64,000 bases of DNA, taken from contig JALSOQ010000005.1 of the NCBI GenBank assembly GCA_026986375.1, positions 1 through 64,000 of the forward strand, given 5' to 3'. This DNA is from Archaeoglobaceae archaeon (GTDB taxonomy: Archaea; Halobacteriota; Archaeoglobi; Archaeoglobales; Archaeoglobaceae). Of this stretch, positions 18,421-28,800 are shown piece after piece. Positions within the stretch are counted from its first letter, which is position 1. Each line of letters starts with the position of its first letter. The position numbers were made by a program, and so were the translations under genes. The notes beneath the pieces are model-generated. The model did no database searches. It had not been told where the DNA came from and saw nothing but the letters and a program-made list of their open reading frames with translations.

Positions 18421-18903
18421 ATGAGGTTAGAAAAATTAGCAAGTTTTATAAAAACATTAGAAGATTTGGGTATTTACAAGTTTAACATTGATGAATTTGA
18501 TAATCGGCTTATGCTACAGAAGTTAGTCTATATTAGTAAATTCTTTGGGATTGATTTGGGATATAGTTTTAATTATTATCTTAGGGGACCATACTCACCT
18601 GAACTTGCTGATGATTACTTTAGACTTGCAGAGTTAGATTGGAATGCTTTAAGGGAGAAAATTCCAAAAATTACAACACCAGAATTTGAGAAATTCGTTA
18701 ACTTTGTGAGAGGGAAGGACATAGAATTACTTGAAGGAATTGCCACGGGTTTAGTGTTCTGTAAAAAGCTAAAAATCATGAATTATCCATATTCAAAGAT
18801 AAGAAAGTTGCTACCAAAGCTTATAGCGTCTAGAAAACCTTTCCTTGAAGATAGATCTGAAGAGATTACAGAGATTATCTTATCTGAACCTAACTTTGCT
18901 TAA
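18421..18903 (+). CDS. YwgA/Panacea-like protein, putative antitoxin or regulator
   Basis: From ATG 18421 (ribosome site GGTGGTTGGT) it encodes 160 residues. The block RLMLQKLVYISKFFG followed by YLRGPYSPELADDY is typical of the YwgA/SocA-like (Panacea) group, whose members include antitoxins. A longer frame from 18352 has no better start. Its 3' end overlaps the convergent PIN gene by 24 bases. A toxin-antitoxin relation with that gene is a guess; such pairs are usually same-strand. Confidence 0.6.
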   Translation: MRLEKLASFIKTLEDLGIYKFNIDEFDNRLMLQKLVYISKFFGIDLGYSFNYYLRGPYSPELADDYFRLAELDWNALREKIPKITTPEFEKFVNFVRGKDIELLEGIATGLVFCKKLKIMNYPYSKIRKLLPKLIASRKPFLEDRSEEITEIILSEPNFA

Positions 18904-19428
18904 ATCGTCAATAATTTTTAGATTATGTGGTCTATCAATTTTTTCTTCAATTTCATGTATATATACTGCCTCTTGCATTCTGCCATCCGTCGTTAGAAGT
19001 ATTTTCGAATCAAAGTCATGTAAGGCTTGGGATAGGACTAAAGAATCTGTAAAATCTAATTGCCTTTCACCATAATCTCCGCTTGATATCTCGTAAGATA
19101 ATATTTCTTTGGCCGTTTCGATAATAGAGTGAGCTTTGTATTTGGGGATTGGTTTAATATCTAAGCTATGCTTACGAATAAAGTCCGATAGCCAAGACAT
19201 AGCAGGATTTAGATTATCTGAATAATATTCTGAAATTACCATACAAAACTCCCCCACAACTATTTGAGGAACAATTACATCATATTTCCTAACATATCTG
19301 CTTTTTAATATATCTAAATTGCGTTTTGCTAAATCTCTTATATCTGGTTTTAATTTTCCAATATGTAGTTCAAGTTTTGCCCAATCAATCAGCATATTCG
19401 TATCAATATACATTGCTGGTCGATCCAT
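18880..19428 (-). CDS. PIN-domain nuclease
   Basis: A 182-residue PIN fold with the expected acidic residues: YIDTNMLIDWAK (first Asp), a Glu in VVGEFCMV, and QLDFTDSLVLSQA plus LLTTDGRMQ (C-terminal Asps). PIN proteins are metal-dependent ribonucleases, many of them VapC toxins. It is longer than most VapCs (about 130) and has no adjacent VapB-type gene; the only neighbour is the convergent YwgA-like gene. It lies in the element's cargo zone. Confidence 0.75.
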   Translation of the reverse strand: MDRPAMYIDTNMLIDWAKLELHIGKLKPDIRDLAKRNLDILKSRYVRKYDVIVPQIVVGEFCMVISEYYSDNLNPAMSWLSDFIRKHSLDIKPIPKYKAHSIIETAKEILSYEISSGDYGERQLDFTDSLVLSQALHDFDSKILLTTDGRMQEAVYIHEIEEKIDRPHNLKIIDDLSKVRFR

Positions 19429-19498
19429 TATTTAGGAGATCAAATTTGCATCTATTAAAATTTGTTATTAAAATTTGTTCTCAATTATACATTTGTTA

Positions 19499-20222
19499 GG
19501 TAGAGACTGTCAAGACAAAAGATTAAAATAGAATTGGTTAATATTATCTATGCAAGGTTTTATTGAGGAATTGATTGAAAGAGCTAAGAGATCTAAGGTA
19601 TTTAAGAGGAACAAGAAAAGTTTGGAGGTTAAGATATTAGCCGGACTATTATATTTCTTTGGGCTTTCTTTGAGGAGGGCGAGTTTATTCATGTCTTTAT
19701 TTGAAGAAGTTTCACATGAATCTGTTCGTAAGTATTATCACAGGCTTAAGTATATTTTAAAGCAACCAAGAAAGAAGGGGAGGAAGTTTATAGCTGTAGA
19801 TGAGACGATTATTAGAGTAGGAGAAAGAAGAGTGTTTGTATGGGCAGCAATAGACGTGGAAACGAGAGAATGTTTGGCTATTTGGGTTTCTATGAGTAGA
19901 CACCAATTTATCGTTTCTGAATTCATAAGATGGTTTTAAAATATTGCAAAAATAAACCCACGTTTATCGTCGATAGAGGTGTTTGGTATAAGAATGCTTT
20001 CGAAAGAATGGGTTTTGCTTACGAAAATGAAAAATTTGGAAGAAGAAACACAGTAGAACAATTTTTCTCGCTGCTTAAATCAAGAACAAAAAGATTCCAC
20101 AACAGATTCCCAGAAAATAAAGTCCAATTCAGATCAACACTTAGCTGGATGAAATCATTCGCTCTATTGTATAACTTAATAAATTGCTACTATAAAAATA
20201 TGACATCTTGACAGTCTCCACC
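19499..20222. mobile_element. IS6-like insertion sequence, 724 bp, copy 2
   Basis: Inverted ends of 17 bases with one mismatch: GGTAGAGACTGTCAAGA at 19499-19515 and the complement of GGTGGAGACTGTCAAGA at 20206-20222. One transposase frame lies between. No clear target duplication is seen. It is related in transposase sequence to copy 1 but has different ends, so it is a separate lineage. It lies inside the integrated element, so it arrived with or after the plasmid. Confidence 0.8.
19550..20211 (+). pseudogene. IS6-like DDE transposase with one frameshift
   Basis: Residues 1-130 run from ATG 19550 through the first catalytic Asp ([12 protein letters not shown]) to FIRWF, where a stop at 19937-19939 interrupts. 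A frame beginning at 19930 continues with [18 protein letters not shown] (second Asp) and GRRNTVEQFFSLLKSR (Glu). All three DDE residues survive, split between two frames, so a single-base change near 19930 disabled it, unless the shift is programmed. No clear slippery sequence is evident there. Confidence 0.75.
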
Positions 20223-20276
20223 CTTTTACAGAAATTTATTGCTCTGTTGAAAAAAGATAGGTAGCAAGGGTAAGGT

Positions 20277-20846
20277 GTGAAGGTAACGAAGAAGGAAGTA
20301 GTAGCAAGAACTTGTTATGAGATATGTCAGAAGGTTTTACCACGGTATAGTAGCAGGAGGGGCCAAAGAAGTACGAGTTCTGGCAGTTGATTGCCATGTT
20401 TTTGTACGGGATATTGACGTATAGGGATTTAGAGGAAGAGTTTTTAGTGAGTGACGTGTTAAGGGAAGCTTTGAATTTGGAGAAGGTTCCGCACTACTCG
20501 ACGATATGCAAAGCTGTGAAGAGGCTGAAGGAGGATTTAAGGAAGTTGTTGGAAGGAAGTGCCAAGTTGTTGAACGTGAAGTTAGAGGTTTTGGCGATAG
20601 ATTCCACGGGATTGAGAGAAGACAATGCAAGCTTCTATTACGCTAGGAAGAGTGGTAGGGAGAGGAAGAGCTGGAGAAAACTTAATTGTAGATTCTGATT
20701 CGCAAGCTATCGTATCTTCTAACGTTAGTATAGGACCAAGTAACGATGGTGTAATTCTGAGGGAAATGGTAGAGAGGGGAGATATTCCTTCCTGTAACGT
20801 CTTACTTGCAGATTCGGGTTACGTAACTCTGAACATCACTTACTAA
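20277..20846 (+). pseudogene. Remnant of an IS4/IS5-type transposase
   Basis: Begins at GTG 20277 (KVTKKEVVARTCYEIC), shifts frame near 20360, then reads FWQLIAMFLYGILTYRDLE, the N-terminal part of a DDE transposase, and EVLAIDSTGLRED with the first Asp. A further shift near 20690 leads to DSDSQAIVSSNV and NVLLADSGYV (second Asp), and the frame ends at 20846. The C-terminal Glu domain is missing. It lies between the IS6-like element and the restriction operon, in what appears to be an insertion-prone spot. Confidence 0.65.
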
Positions 20847-20894
20847 CAATTTTAGTAGATAAAAATTGTTCTATCTACCAAGTAGATTAAGAAA

Positions 20895-20936
20895 GTTTTA
20901 TATACCTTTTAAGCCAATGCTTTATTGGTGATGTAG
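20895..20936 (+). promoter_or_regulatory. Promoter and ribosome site of the type I R-M operon
   Basis: A TATA box (TTTTATATACC, about 20896-20906) lies about 30 bases before the GTG start at 20937. A ribosome site (GGTGATGTAG, 20927-20936) sits just before the GTG. The six tightly packed genes downstream show no other promoter-like gap, so this probably drives the whole operon. Confidence 0.5.
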
Positions 20937-22685
20937 GTGTGGGAGCAGTTGTCTGACGTTGAAAATTGGGTTAAAACAAGGTATATAGTTCTCGTCAAGG
21001 AGCTTGGAAACAAACCGTTCAGGTTAGAAGACGCTGAGAGGGTTTTGAAGAGTGCTGGGATAGACACTGGAAACGTAAAGGAGCTTTTGTCAATTCTAAG
21101 AAAAAAGGGATTACTCGAAGTTGAAAAGGATCCTAATGATTTTAGGAGGAGCATTTACAGACTGCTTTTTGTCGATGAAAAATCGGTAAGTCCGACAAGA
21201 GATAAGCTATTCAAAACGCTTAAGGCTGGAGCAGATCTCATAAGGGGTGGAGTCGATTATAAAGTCCTCCTCGTCTTCCTGTTTTACAAAGCCTTGAGTG
21301 ATAAATGGAACGCTCTTGTTGAGAAATACATTAAAGAAGGATTTACGAAAACTCAAGCTTATCTCCTCGCGAACAGCGAATACTACGTTCTTTACGATGA
21401 AAACGAGCAAAAGCTCCTAACTTGGCATGAGATAACGAAGAGTAGAGAGACAATTACCGAGCTTGCTAACGCGTTGACGAGGATTTCGAGGCTTAACGAG
21501 AAGCTTTCCGATTTGGAGAAGCTCGTTGAAGTTCTTGGGCTGAAGGGGTTTATAAGCGAGGACAACTTGCATACAATCGAAAGCATAATTCAGATATTCA
21601 ACAGCCTCGATTTCTCGAAAATACCCTACGATATAATAGGAGACGCCTACATGTGGGTTTTGAACTACTTCGCTCCTCAGAAGGCTAAGGAAGGTGAGAA
21701 CTACACACCCATTGAGATAGTCAGGTTGGTCGTCAGCCTTTTGGACATCGAAATAGGGAATGGAGAGGTGACGGTGCTGGATCCAGCTTTAGGTTCTGGT
21801 AGTATGCTCATAGTTTCCCGCGATTACGTTAGGGAGAAGTATGGAGAGGAAGGTGTGGAAAAGCTTATGCTCTATGGACAGGAAAGAAATGAGATAATGG
21901 GAGTTATAGCCAAGATGAACTTAATTCTCCACGACATAAAGAACTACGAGATTTACATCGGTGATAGTCTGGCTAATCCAAGATTCCCGCAATGCGATTA
22001 TGTAGTAGCTAACCCGCCGTGGAATCAGGATTACAACGTAAACGGACTGATCGAAGATCCGAAGGTTAAGAAGATTTACACCCAGTTCGTTAACGTTCTC
22101 CCTCCAAAGAATTCAATGGACTGGGGATGGATTCAGCTCATGCTTTACTTTGCTAAGAGAAAAGTCGGAATCATTCTTGACAACGGTGCTCTGTTTAGGG
22201 GAGGGAAGGAGAAGAGGATAAGGGAGGCGATAGTTAGAAGGGATCTTATCGAGGCTGTTGTTTTACTTCCTGAGAAGCTCTTCTACAATACTGGAGCTCC
22301 GGGAGTCGTTATAATTTTCAACAAGGAAAAGCCTGAGGATAGGAAGGGCAAAATCCTGTTCATAAATGCGAGCAACGAATACGAGAAGCATCCAGAGGTT
22401 AGAAGGCTGAACAGGCTTGGGGAAAAGAACATTGAGAAAATCGTGAAAGCTTACAGAGAGTTTAAAGATGTCGAGGGTTTTGCAAGGGTTGTTAGCATTG
22501 AGGAGGTTGCAAGGAACGACTACAACCTGAACGTTACGCTCTACGTAATGCCTATTGAGGAAGGTGAAAAGATAGACATTGCTAAGGAGTTCGGAGAACT
22601 GAAGAAGATTGAAGCGGAGAGGAACGAGGTAATGGCTAAGCTTGACGATTACATTAACGGTATAATTAGAGCTTTGGGTGAATAG
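20937..22685 (+). CDS. hsdM: Type I R-M modification subunit HsdM, catalytic copy
   Basis: An N6-adenine methyltransferase of 582 residues. Residues 1-80 form an added winged-helix-like domain (KPFRLEDAERVLKSAG, ELLSILRKKGLLEVE) that the second HsdM lacks. HsdM_N follows (about 85-230). The SAM-binding motif I is VLDPALGSGSMLI (about 280-292), and the catalytic motif IV is intact as ANPPW (Asn359-Trp362). With HsdS it should methylate one strand of a bipartite target. It starts at GTG 20937 and is followed after one base by a membrane-protein gene. Confidence 0.92.
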   Translation: MWEQLSDVENWVKTRYIVLVKELGNKPFRLEDAERVLKSAGIDTGNVKELLSILRKKGLLEVEKDPNDFRRSIYRLLFVDEKSVSPTRDKLFKTLKAGADLIRGGVDYKVLLVFLFYKALSDKWNALVEKYIKEGFTKTQAYLLANSEYYVLYDENEQKLLTWHEITKSRETITELANALTRISRLNEKLSDLEKLVEVLGLKGFISEDNLHTIESIIQIFNSLDFSKIPYDIIGDAYMWVLNYFAPQKAKEGENYTPIEIVRLVVSLLDIEIGNGEVTVLDPALGSGSMLIVSRDYVREKYGEEGVEKLMLYGQERNEIMGVIAKMNLILHDIKNYEIYIGDSLANPRFPQCDYVVANPPWNQDYNVNGLIEDPKVKKIYTQFVNVLPPKNSMDWGWIQLMLYFAKRKVGIILDNGALFRGGKEKRIREAIVRRDLIEAVVLLPEKLFYNTGAPGVVIIFNKEKPEDRKGKILFINASNEYEKHPEVRRLNRLGEKNIEKIVKAYREFKDVEGFARVVSIEEVARNDYNLNVTLYVMPIEEGEKIDIAKEFGELKKIEAERNEVMAKLDDYINGIIRALGE

Positions 22686-22686
22686 T

Positions 22687-23055
22687 ATGAGCAACAGAAT
22701 TTTGAGAGCTTTTTATTCTCTTTTCTTTATTCCAGGAATGATGACAGGAATATCTATCAAAACAGGCGTAGATGTTAGTGAATTCGGAATAGCTTCCTTA
22801 ATTTTAGAAACTTTCTGTAAGGTGTTACAGTCACCGGCCTGTGTATTTCCACCAATTCTTTCCTTGGTGGGGATTTTAATGACAATAATTCCATTTGCAT
22901 ATTTCTTTTTCACAGAAAACATTTTTGGTTTAATTCTGGGAATTTTATTCTTTATAAGTGGACTTCTTTTAGTCTTCATACCCAATATCGCTGTTTTCAT
23001 CTTTTTATTCTCTGTCTTAACGTTAATTATTTATCCAGAGGGGGTGAGTATATGA
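22687..23055 (+). CDS. Small membrane protein inserted between hsdM and hsdS
   Basis: The 122-residue protein from ATG 22687 has three to four hydrophobic helices (about 8-22, 50-76, 78-98, 100-116) and few charges. I do not recognise it. It starts one base after the hsdM stop (GGTGA ribosome site in the hsdM end) and its own stop overlaps the hsdS start (ATGA). Such placement is not part of the standard hsdMSR layout. It may be a cargo gene that hitched into the operon, or an accessory of the restriction system. Confidence 0.7.
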   Translation: MSNRILRAFYSLFFIPGMMTGISIKTGVDVSEFGIASLILETFCKVLQSPACVFPPILSLVGILMTIIPFAYFFFTENIFGLILGILFFISGLLLVFIPNIAVFIFLFSVLTLIIYPEGVSI

Positions 23056-24323
23056 GTGTTGACTTCTACAAGGAGACCGAGTTTAAAGAAGTGGATTTGA
23101 ACGGTAAAGTTGTTGAGATTCCGAAGGATTGGGAGGTTGTTAAACTAATTGATTATGTTAATGTGCTCAAAGGTTTTGCTTTTAGTTCTAAATTCTTTAA
23201 CGAAAACGGCAAAGGAATCCCAATAATAAGAATAAGGGATTTAGGAAAAAATAAAACAGAAGCTTATTATTCTGGTCCGTATGACCCGCTATATATTGTG
23301 GAGAGTGGTGATTTGCTGGTAAGCATGGACGGTGAATTTAACATATATATTTGGAAGGGTCCAAGGGGACTCTTAAATCAAAGAGTGTGTAAAATTTGGA
23401 CTAAAGATGCAATGAAATTAGACAACATGTATCTTTATTATTCATTGAAAAAACCGCTTAAATTCATTGAAGCTCAGACCAGTCAAACAACAGTTAAACA
23501 TCTCCTTGATAGAGATATAGAAAGGATAAAAATCCCACTTCCACCCCTCCCAGAACAACAAAAAATCGCCGAAATTCTCAGCACAATAGACAAAGCGATA
23601 GAGCTAACCGACAAGATAATAGCGAAGACTGAAAGGCTGAAGAAGGGATTAATGCAGGAGCTACTCAGCGGGAGGATTAGGGTTAAAGTTGAGAACGGTA
23701 GGATTAGCTTTTACAAGGAAACTCAGTTCGAAAATGCTGAGATTGGCAAGGTTCCAGAGGATTGGAAGGTTGTTAGGCTTGGAAATTATGCAGATGTTAT
23801 TATGGGACAATCACCACCATCTTCCACCTATAATACAGAACAAAATGGTTTACCATTTTTGCAGGGGTGTGCAGAGTTTGGTGAAATTTATCCAAAACCT
23901 AAAATTTATTGTTCAAATCCAATAAAAATAGCAGAACCTAACGATATTCTTCTCTCAGTTAGAGCACCAGTTGGTGAAGTAAATATAGCACCGTTTAAAT
24001 GCTGTATCGGTAGAGGATTATCAGCCATCAGAACTAAAGAAAATAAGCTACATTATATGTTTTTGTTTTATTATCTCAAATTTAATGGTAAAGTATTCGA
24101 AAAAATCGCAACAGGTTCAACCTTTAAGGCAATTAAGAAAAATGATATTGAAAACCTACAAATCCTGCGCCCACCGCTCGAAGAACAGAAGAAAATAGCT
24201 CAAATTCTATCAACTGTAGATAAAAAACTTGAAATCGAAAGAAAGGAGAAAGAAAAGCTTGAGAGGATAAAGAAAGGACTTATGGATATTTTGCTAACTG
24301 GGAAAGTGAGAGTGAGAGTATGA
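23052..24323 (+). CDS. hsdS: Type I R-M specificity subunit HsdS
   Basis: A 423-residue subunit with the classic two-fold plan. Target-recognition domain 1 (about 25-160) is followed by a conserved helix (PLPPLPEQQKIAEILSTID, about 165-215). Domain 2 (about 235-370) is followed by the second conserved helix (RPPLEEQKKIAQILSTVDKK). Each domain reads half of the split DNA target, and the two helices set the spacing. It is coupled by 4-base overlaps to the genes on both sides. The two recognition domains differ in sequence, so the target should be asymmetric. Confidence 0.92.
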   Translation: MSVDFYKETEFKEVDLNGKVVEIPKDWEVVKLIDYVNVLKGFAFSSKFFNENGKGIPIIRIRDLGKNKTEAYYSGPYDPLYIVESGDLLVSMDGEFNIYIWKGPRGLLNQRVCKIWTKDAMKLDNMYLYYSLKKPLKFIEAQTSQTTVKHLLDRDIERIKIPLPPLPEQQKIAEILSTIDKAIELTDKIIAKTERLKKGLMQELLSGRIRVKVENGRISFYKETQFENAEIGKVPEDWKVVRLGNYADVIMGQSPPSSTYNTEQNGLPFLQGCAEFGEIYPKPKIYCSNPIKIAEPNDILLSVRAPVGEVNIAPFKCCIGRGLSAIRTKENKLHYMFLFYYLKFNGKVFEKIATGSTFKAIKKNDIENLQILRPPLEEQKKIAQILSTVDKKLEIERKEKEKLERIKKGLMDILLTGKVRVRV

Positions 24324-25843
24324 TCTCAGAGATTGACCTCGAAAAGAAGCTAAAAGAGCAAATAAAGGTTATAGCCGATGAATACTTAGGAGGAGATTTG
24401 GATTATAAAGTGCTACTAACACTTCTCTTTTACAAAGTTTTGAGCGATAAGTGGTTAGCGAAGGTTGAAGAATATATGAAAGAATTCCCTGAGACACAAG
24501 CCTATATCCTCGCAAATAGTGAATACTATGTCCTTTACGATGAAAGCGAGCAAAAACTCTTAACATGGCATAAAGCTGTAAAAGAGAGGGAAATCTCAAG
24601 CGTGATAAACAATCTTTCCAGAATCTTGAGATTAAATCCAGAGTTTGACAAAATAGATGTATTAGTGAACAATCTAAGAACTTTTACCGCTCCAGAGTAT
24701 ATAGAGAGACTAAACGGAATTATCAATGGACTTAGCATGATCGACTTCTCCAAAACTCCATCCAAAGTTCTAAACTCCTTATTTATGTGGATGCTCAGCA
24801 ATTATGTTCCTGAGGAAAAACCAAAAACAAAGGAGAAATCAGAGAAGAAAGGAGAGGAATTTCGAGTTACTCCTCCTGAAGTGGGCATGCTACTAGTTAA
24901 ACTTCTCGATATAGAACCAAATTCCTCTGTTCTAGACCCCGCATTAGGTTCTGGGAGTTTTCTCGTCTATGCTTACAGGCATGTTGAAGAAAAATATGGA
25001 GATTCACAAATCATGCTTTATGGGCAGGAAATAACAAAATCGATAGCAGCCATAGCAAAAATTAACCTCATTTTGAACGATATAAAGAACCATGAGATTT
25101 TCGTTGGAGATAGTTTATCGAATCCGCAATTCAGCAATGTCGATTATGCTCTTACGGATCCAAGGTGGAATCAAAAATATCCTGTAGAAGAATTAAGAAA
25201 TAATCCAAAAGTAAAAGCAATCTATACCACATACGTAACCGACGGATTTCCGCCAAAGAATTCAATGGATTGGGGGTGGATTCAACTCCTATTATACTTC
25301 TCTAAGAAAAAAGCTGGGATAGTAATCGACAACGGAGCATTATTTAGGACAAATACCAAAATAGAGAAAACCATAAGAAAAGAAATCGTGGAAAGAGATC
25401 TTATCGAAGCAATTGTCCAACTTCCTCCGAAAATATTTGACAAAAGTGAAAGAACAGGAGTTATAATTATATTTAACAAAAATAAACCAAAAGAAAGAAA
25501 AGAAAAAATTCTTTTCATAAATGCGAGCAATGAATATGAGAAGCATCCAGAAATTCCTGCTATGAATAGACTCGGTGAAAAGCACATTGAGAAGATCGTC
25601 AACGTTTATCGCAAATTTGAGAGTATTGACGGATTTTCGAGAGTTGTAAGCCTTGATGAGATTGCTAAGAATGATTACAATCTAAACGTCACTCTTTATG
25701 TAATGCCAGTTGAAGAAGAGGAAAAAATCGATCTTGAGAAAGAACTGATTGAACTTATAGAATGTGAAAAAGACAGGAATGAACTCACCTCAAAAATAAA
25801 AGAAATAACTAAAAATATTGTAACAGCATTGAAAGGAGGATAA
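24320..25843 (+). CDS. Second HsdM paralogue with altered catalytic motif (DPRW)
   Basis: A 507-residue paralogue of the upstream HsdM, aligning along its length apart from the N-terminal winged helix. The SAM-binding motif I is preserved (VLDPALGSGSFLV), but the catalytic NPPW is replaced by D280-P-R-W283 (ALTDPRW). In adenine methyltransferases this motif holds the target base, so loss of the second proline and of Asn probably cripples catalysis. A role as a structural or regulatory partner within an M-M'-S complex is an inference. Codon use is more AT-rich than the first copy. It overlaps hsdS by 4 bases. Confidence 0.88.
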   Translation: MISEIDLEKKLKEQIKVIADEYLGGDLDYKVLLTLLFYKVLSDKWLAKVEEYMKEFPETQAYILANSEYYVLYDESEQKLLTWHKAVKEREISSVINNLSRILRLNPEFDKIDVLVNNLRTFTAPEYIERLNGIINGLSMIDFSKTPSKVLNSLFMWMLSNYVPEEKPKTKEKSEKKGEEFRVTPPEVGMLLVKLLDIEPNSSVLDPALGSGSFLVYAYRHVEEKYGDSQIMLYGQEITKSIAAIAKINLILNDIKNHEIFVGDSLSNPQFSNVDYALTDPRWNQKYPVEELRNNPKVKAIYTTYVTDGFPPKNSMDWGWIQLLLYFSKKKAGIVIDNGALFRTNTKIEKTIRKEIVERDLIEAIVQLPPKIFDKSERTGVIIIFNKNKPKERKEKILFINASNEYEKHPEIPAMNRLGEKHIEKIVNVYRKFESIDGFSRVVSLDEIAKNDYNLNVTLYVMPVEEEEKIDLEKELIELIECEKDRNELTSKIKEITKNIVTALKGG

Positions 25844-25847
25844 GATC

Positions 25848-28800
25848 ATGCCCCTCCAATCCGAAAGTGCAGTTCACGAAGAGATAAAGAAAAAACTCAT
25901 CGAAATCGGATGGAAAGACGGAAATGTAGAACTTAAAATACCTGAGCACACCTTAATTGAACACAACTACATCCCCGAAATCGTTGAGAAAAAAGTTAAG
26001 GAAATAAATCGAGACAAATTTTCGAAATTAACGAAGGAAGAGGAAAGAGAAGTTATCGAAACCATTTTCAACGAACTCAACTCTGGAGAAGAGAGGATTC
26101 TCAACTACCTAAAATACGGCGTCAAAGTTAATGTTAAATCTGAAATTCTTACGTTTCACCTAATCGATCATGAGAACGTAAGGAAGAATTACTTCTTCTT
26201 CCTCCATGAAGCCAAGTTTAAGGGATCTCCAGATAACATAAAACCCGACTTCACCTTATTCATCAACGGAATTCCCGTGGTGATAATAGAAGCCAAATCC
26301 GAATCCGTTCCTTTCTCCCATTCCCAAGCTTTGAAAGATATAAGAACTTACGAGATGTATTCTCCCGATCTCTTCAGATTCGTTCAGTTTGGAGTTGCTT
26401 ACGGTGATGAGAAACGTTACACTCCAACGCTACCAAACTGGGACAAGAAAGAAAGGGATAGCTATTCATTCAATTGGGACGATATCTTCGATCTTCTAAA
26501 GCCCTCAAGGGTTGTCGAATTCATCAAATACTTCATATTCTTCTGGAGACCAAGGGAAGGAGAGAAAAAGAAGCTTATGGCAAGGCTGAACCAGTATAGA
26601 GCCACGATAAAAGCGATGAAAAGAATAGAAGAACACATGAACGGGGGAAAGAACAGAGGACTTATATGGCACTGGCAAGGAAGCGGTAAAACTTTCACGA
26701 TGTTCTTCATAGCGAACTACTTCTTAGATCGCTACTACGACAAAAACCCGGTAATCTTCTTCGTCGTGGACAGGCAAGACCTCGAAAGACAGCACGACGA
26801 AGTTCTGAAATCCGTTCAGGATGAAAAGTTCAGAAGTCTCTATAAGAAGATCGAAAGTATTGAAGAGCTTTGTAGGATTGTGGAAACTTTAAAGGAGAGC
26901 GAATTTTCATCCAATATAATCCCAAGGGGAATTTACCTAACGACGATTCAAAAGTTCCAGAGAGGAGAAGTTTCAGATGGTTTAACGGAAAAAGCTGATG
27001 AGGAAGCATCTCAAAAACTCTACGGTTTATTGCTCAAGCTCTCTAAAAGATATCTGGATTTCTTAAGGAAAGAAAAACCCGAAGAATACGAAAAGATAAT
27101 TCAAGAGATTTCTAGGTTAGGCGATAAGGACAAAGAAATTTATCTCCTCAAACTTGGAGGGGTAAGAAGTAGGAGTATTCTCTTTTTAATAGATGAAGCT
27201 CACAGAAGCCAATACGGGTTGCTGGGAGCGATGAGAAAGAAATGCTTTCCAAACGCTGTAACGTTTGGCTTCACAGGAACGCCGATATTCAAAGATGAGA
27301 GAAACACGTTTTTTGAGTTCTCCTATCCAAACGAGGGAGAGTATTATTTGGATGTCTATTTCATCGGAGATTCGATAAGAGACGGTTTCACGTTGCCGAT
27401 AGTTTTCGACGTTGTAAAGGAGGGAGATGTCAAGGCTGAAGGTGTTCAAATAAAACTCAGCGAGGAAGAAATAGCTGGATTTATCAGAGAATACATGGAA
27501 AACAAAGGAAATATCGAAAGATTGCTCGAAGCTAAGATCACCCAGAAAGATATCCGAAGATACATAACGAAAGTTAAGGTAATCCTCCTAAATCCTGCGA
27601 GGATAGACAAGCTTGCAAAGTATATCGTCGATAGGATTGAAAAGGATACGGAGAACTTCAAGTTTAAAGCAATGGTCGTAGCTGTTAATCGATTAGGTTG
27701 CGTGAGATACAAAAAGGCTTTAGACAAGTATCTTGTTGAAAAATTCGGGGAAGAAGCGAAGAATTGGGTAGAAATAGTAATGACATACAACTACAAGGAA
27801 GATGAGAAGGAAATTCTTGAATACATGGAAGAATTAAAGAAGAGAAGAGGCAACAAAGATTACAACGAGATAAACAGGGAAATACAGGACGAATTTAAAG
27901 AAAAGGAAAATCCGAGGATTCTTATCGTAACGGACATGCTATTAACTGGATTTGATGCTCCCCAGCTCAAGGTGATGTATTTGGACAAACCGCTCTACGA
28001 ACACAGACTTCTGCAGGCAATTGCAAGGGTTAACAGACCCTATAAGGACAAGGAGTTCGGGTTAATCGTTGATTCCGTTAGATTGATGGAGCATCTAACG
28101 AAAACTATGGCGATATACAACCTTTTAGCGGATGAACGTCCAGACATTAAAAAGGATCTTGAACTCAACTTAATGAGATCGATAGAGCAGATGTTCTCAG
28201 AGTTCAAAATTAAGTTTGAACAGCTTAAGAATGAACTGAAGAGTTTAAAGGTTGGAGATGAGGATGTAGGGATAGATCTCGATGCGGTAAAAGAGGCGTT
28301 GAAAACTGGAACTGGGAAAGAAGACATCCTTGCAAGGATAAAGATGCTCGCGATGTTACATACAGAAAGCGTTAGCCTATCTGCAAGAGTTATAAGACTT
28401 GTGAATGAGATGGGCACAATTTTAAAACTCTATAAAGCTCTGGGAGCGTATCCAGAGAAGATCGTTTACGTTGATGATATTCAAGCGCTTGCCTACCTGT
28501 ATTACAGATTAAAGGCAATCTTACAAGGAAAAACTGCAAAGCTTGGAAAAGAGTTTTGGAACGAGTTGCTATCCTACATTCACAATAGAACGATCGTTGA
28601 AGAGTTCAAGGAAATAGGAACGGTAAAAATTGAGCCTGAAAGGGTAGAAAAGCTGATTTCTGAACTTGCAGTCAGCGAGGAAGAACTTAGAAAGAGGATA
28701 GTAAACGAGCTTGCCGATTACTTCTTCTTTATACGGAACTTCGTAAGGGAAAGGATGCACGATCCCGTCTATAGGCAAATAGCTGAGAGAGTCGAGAGGT

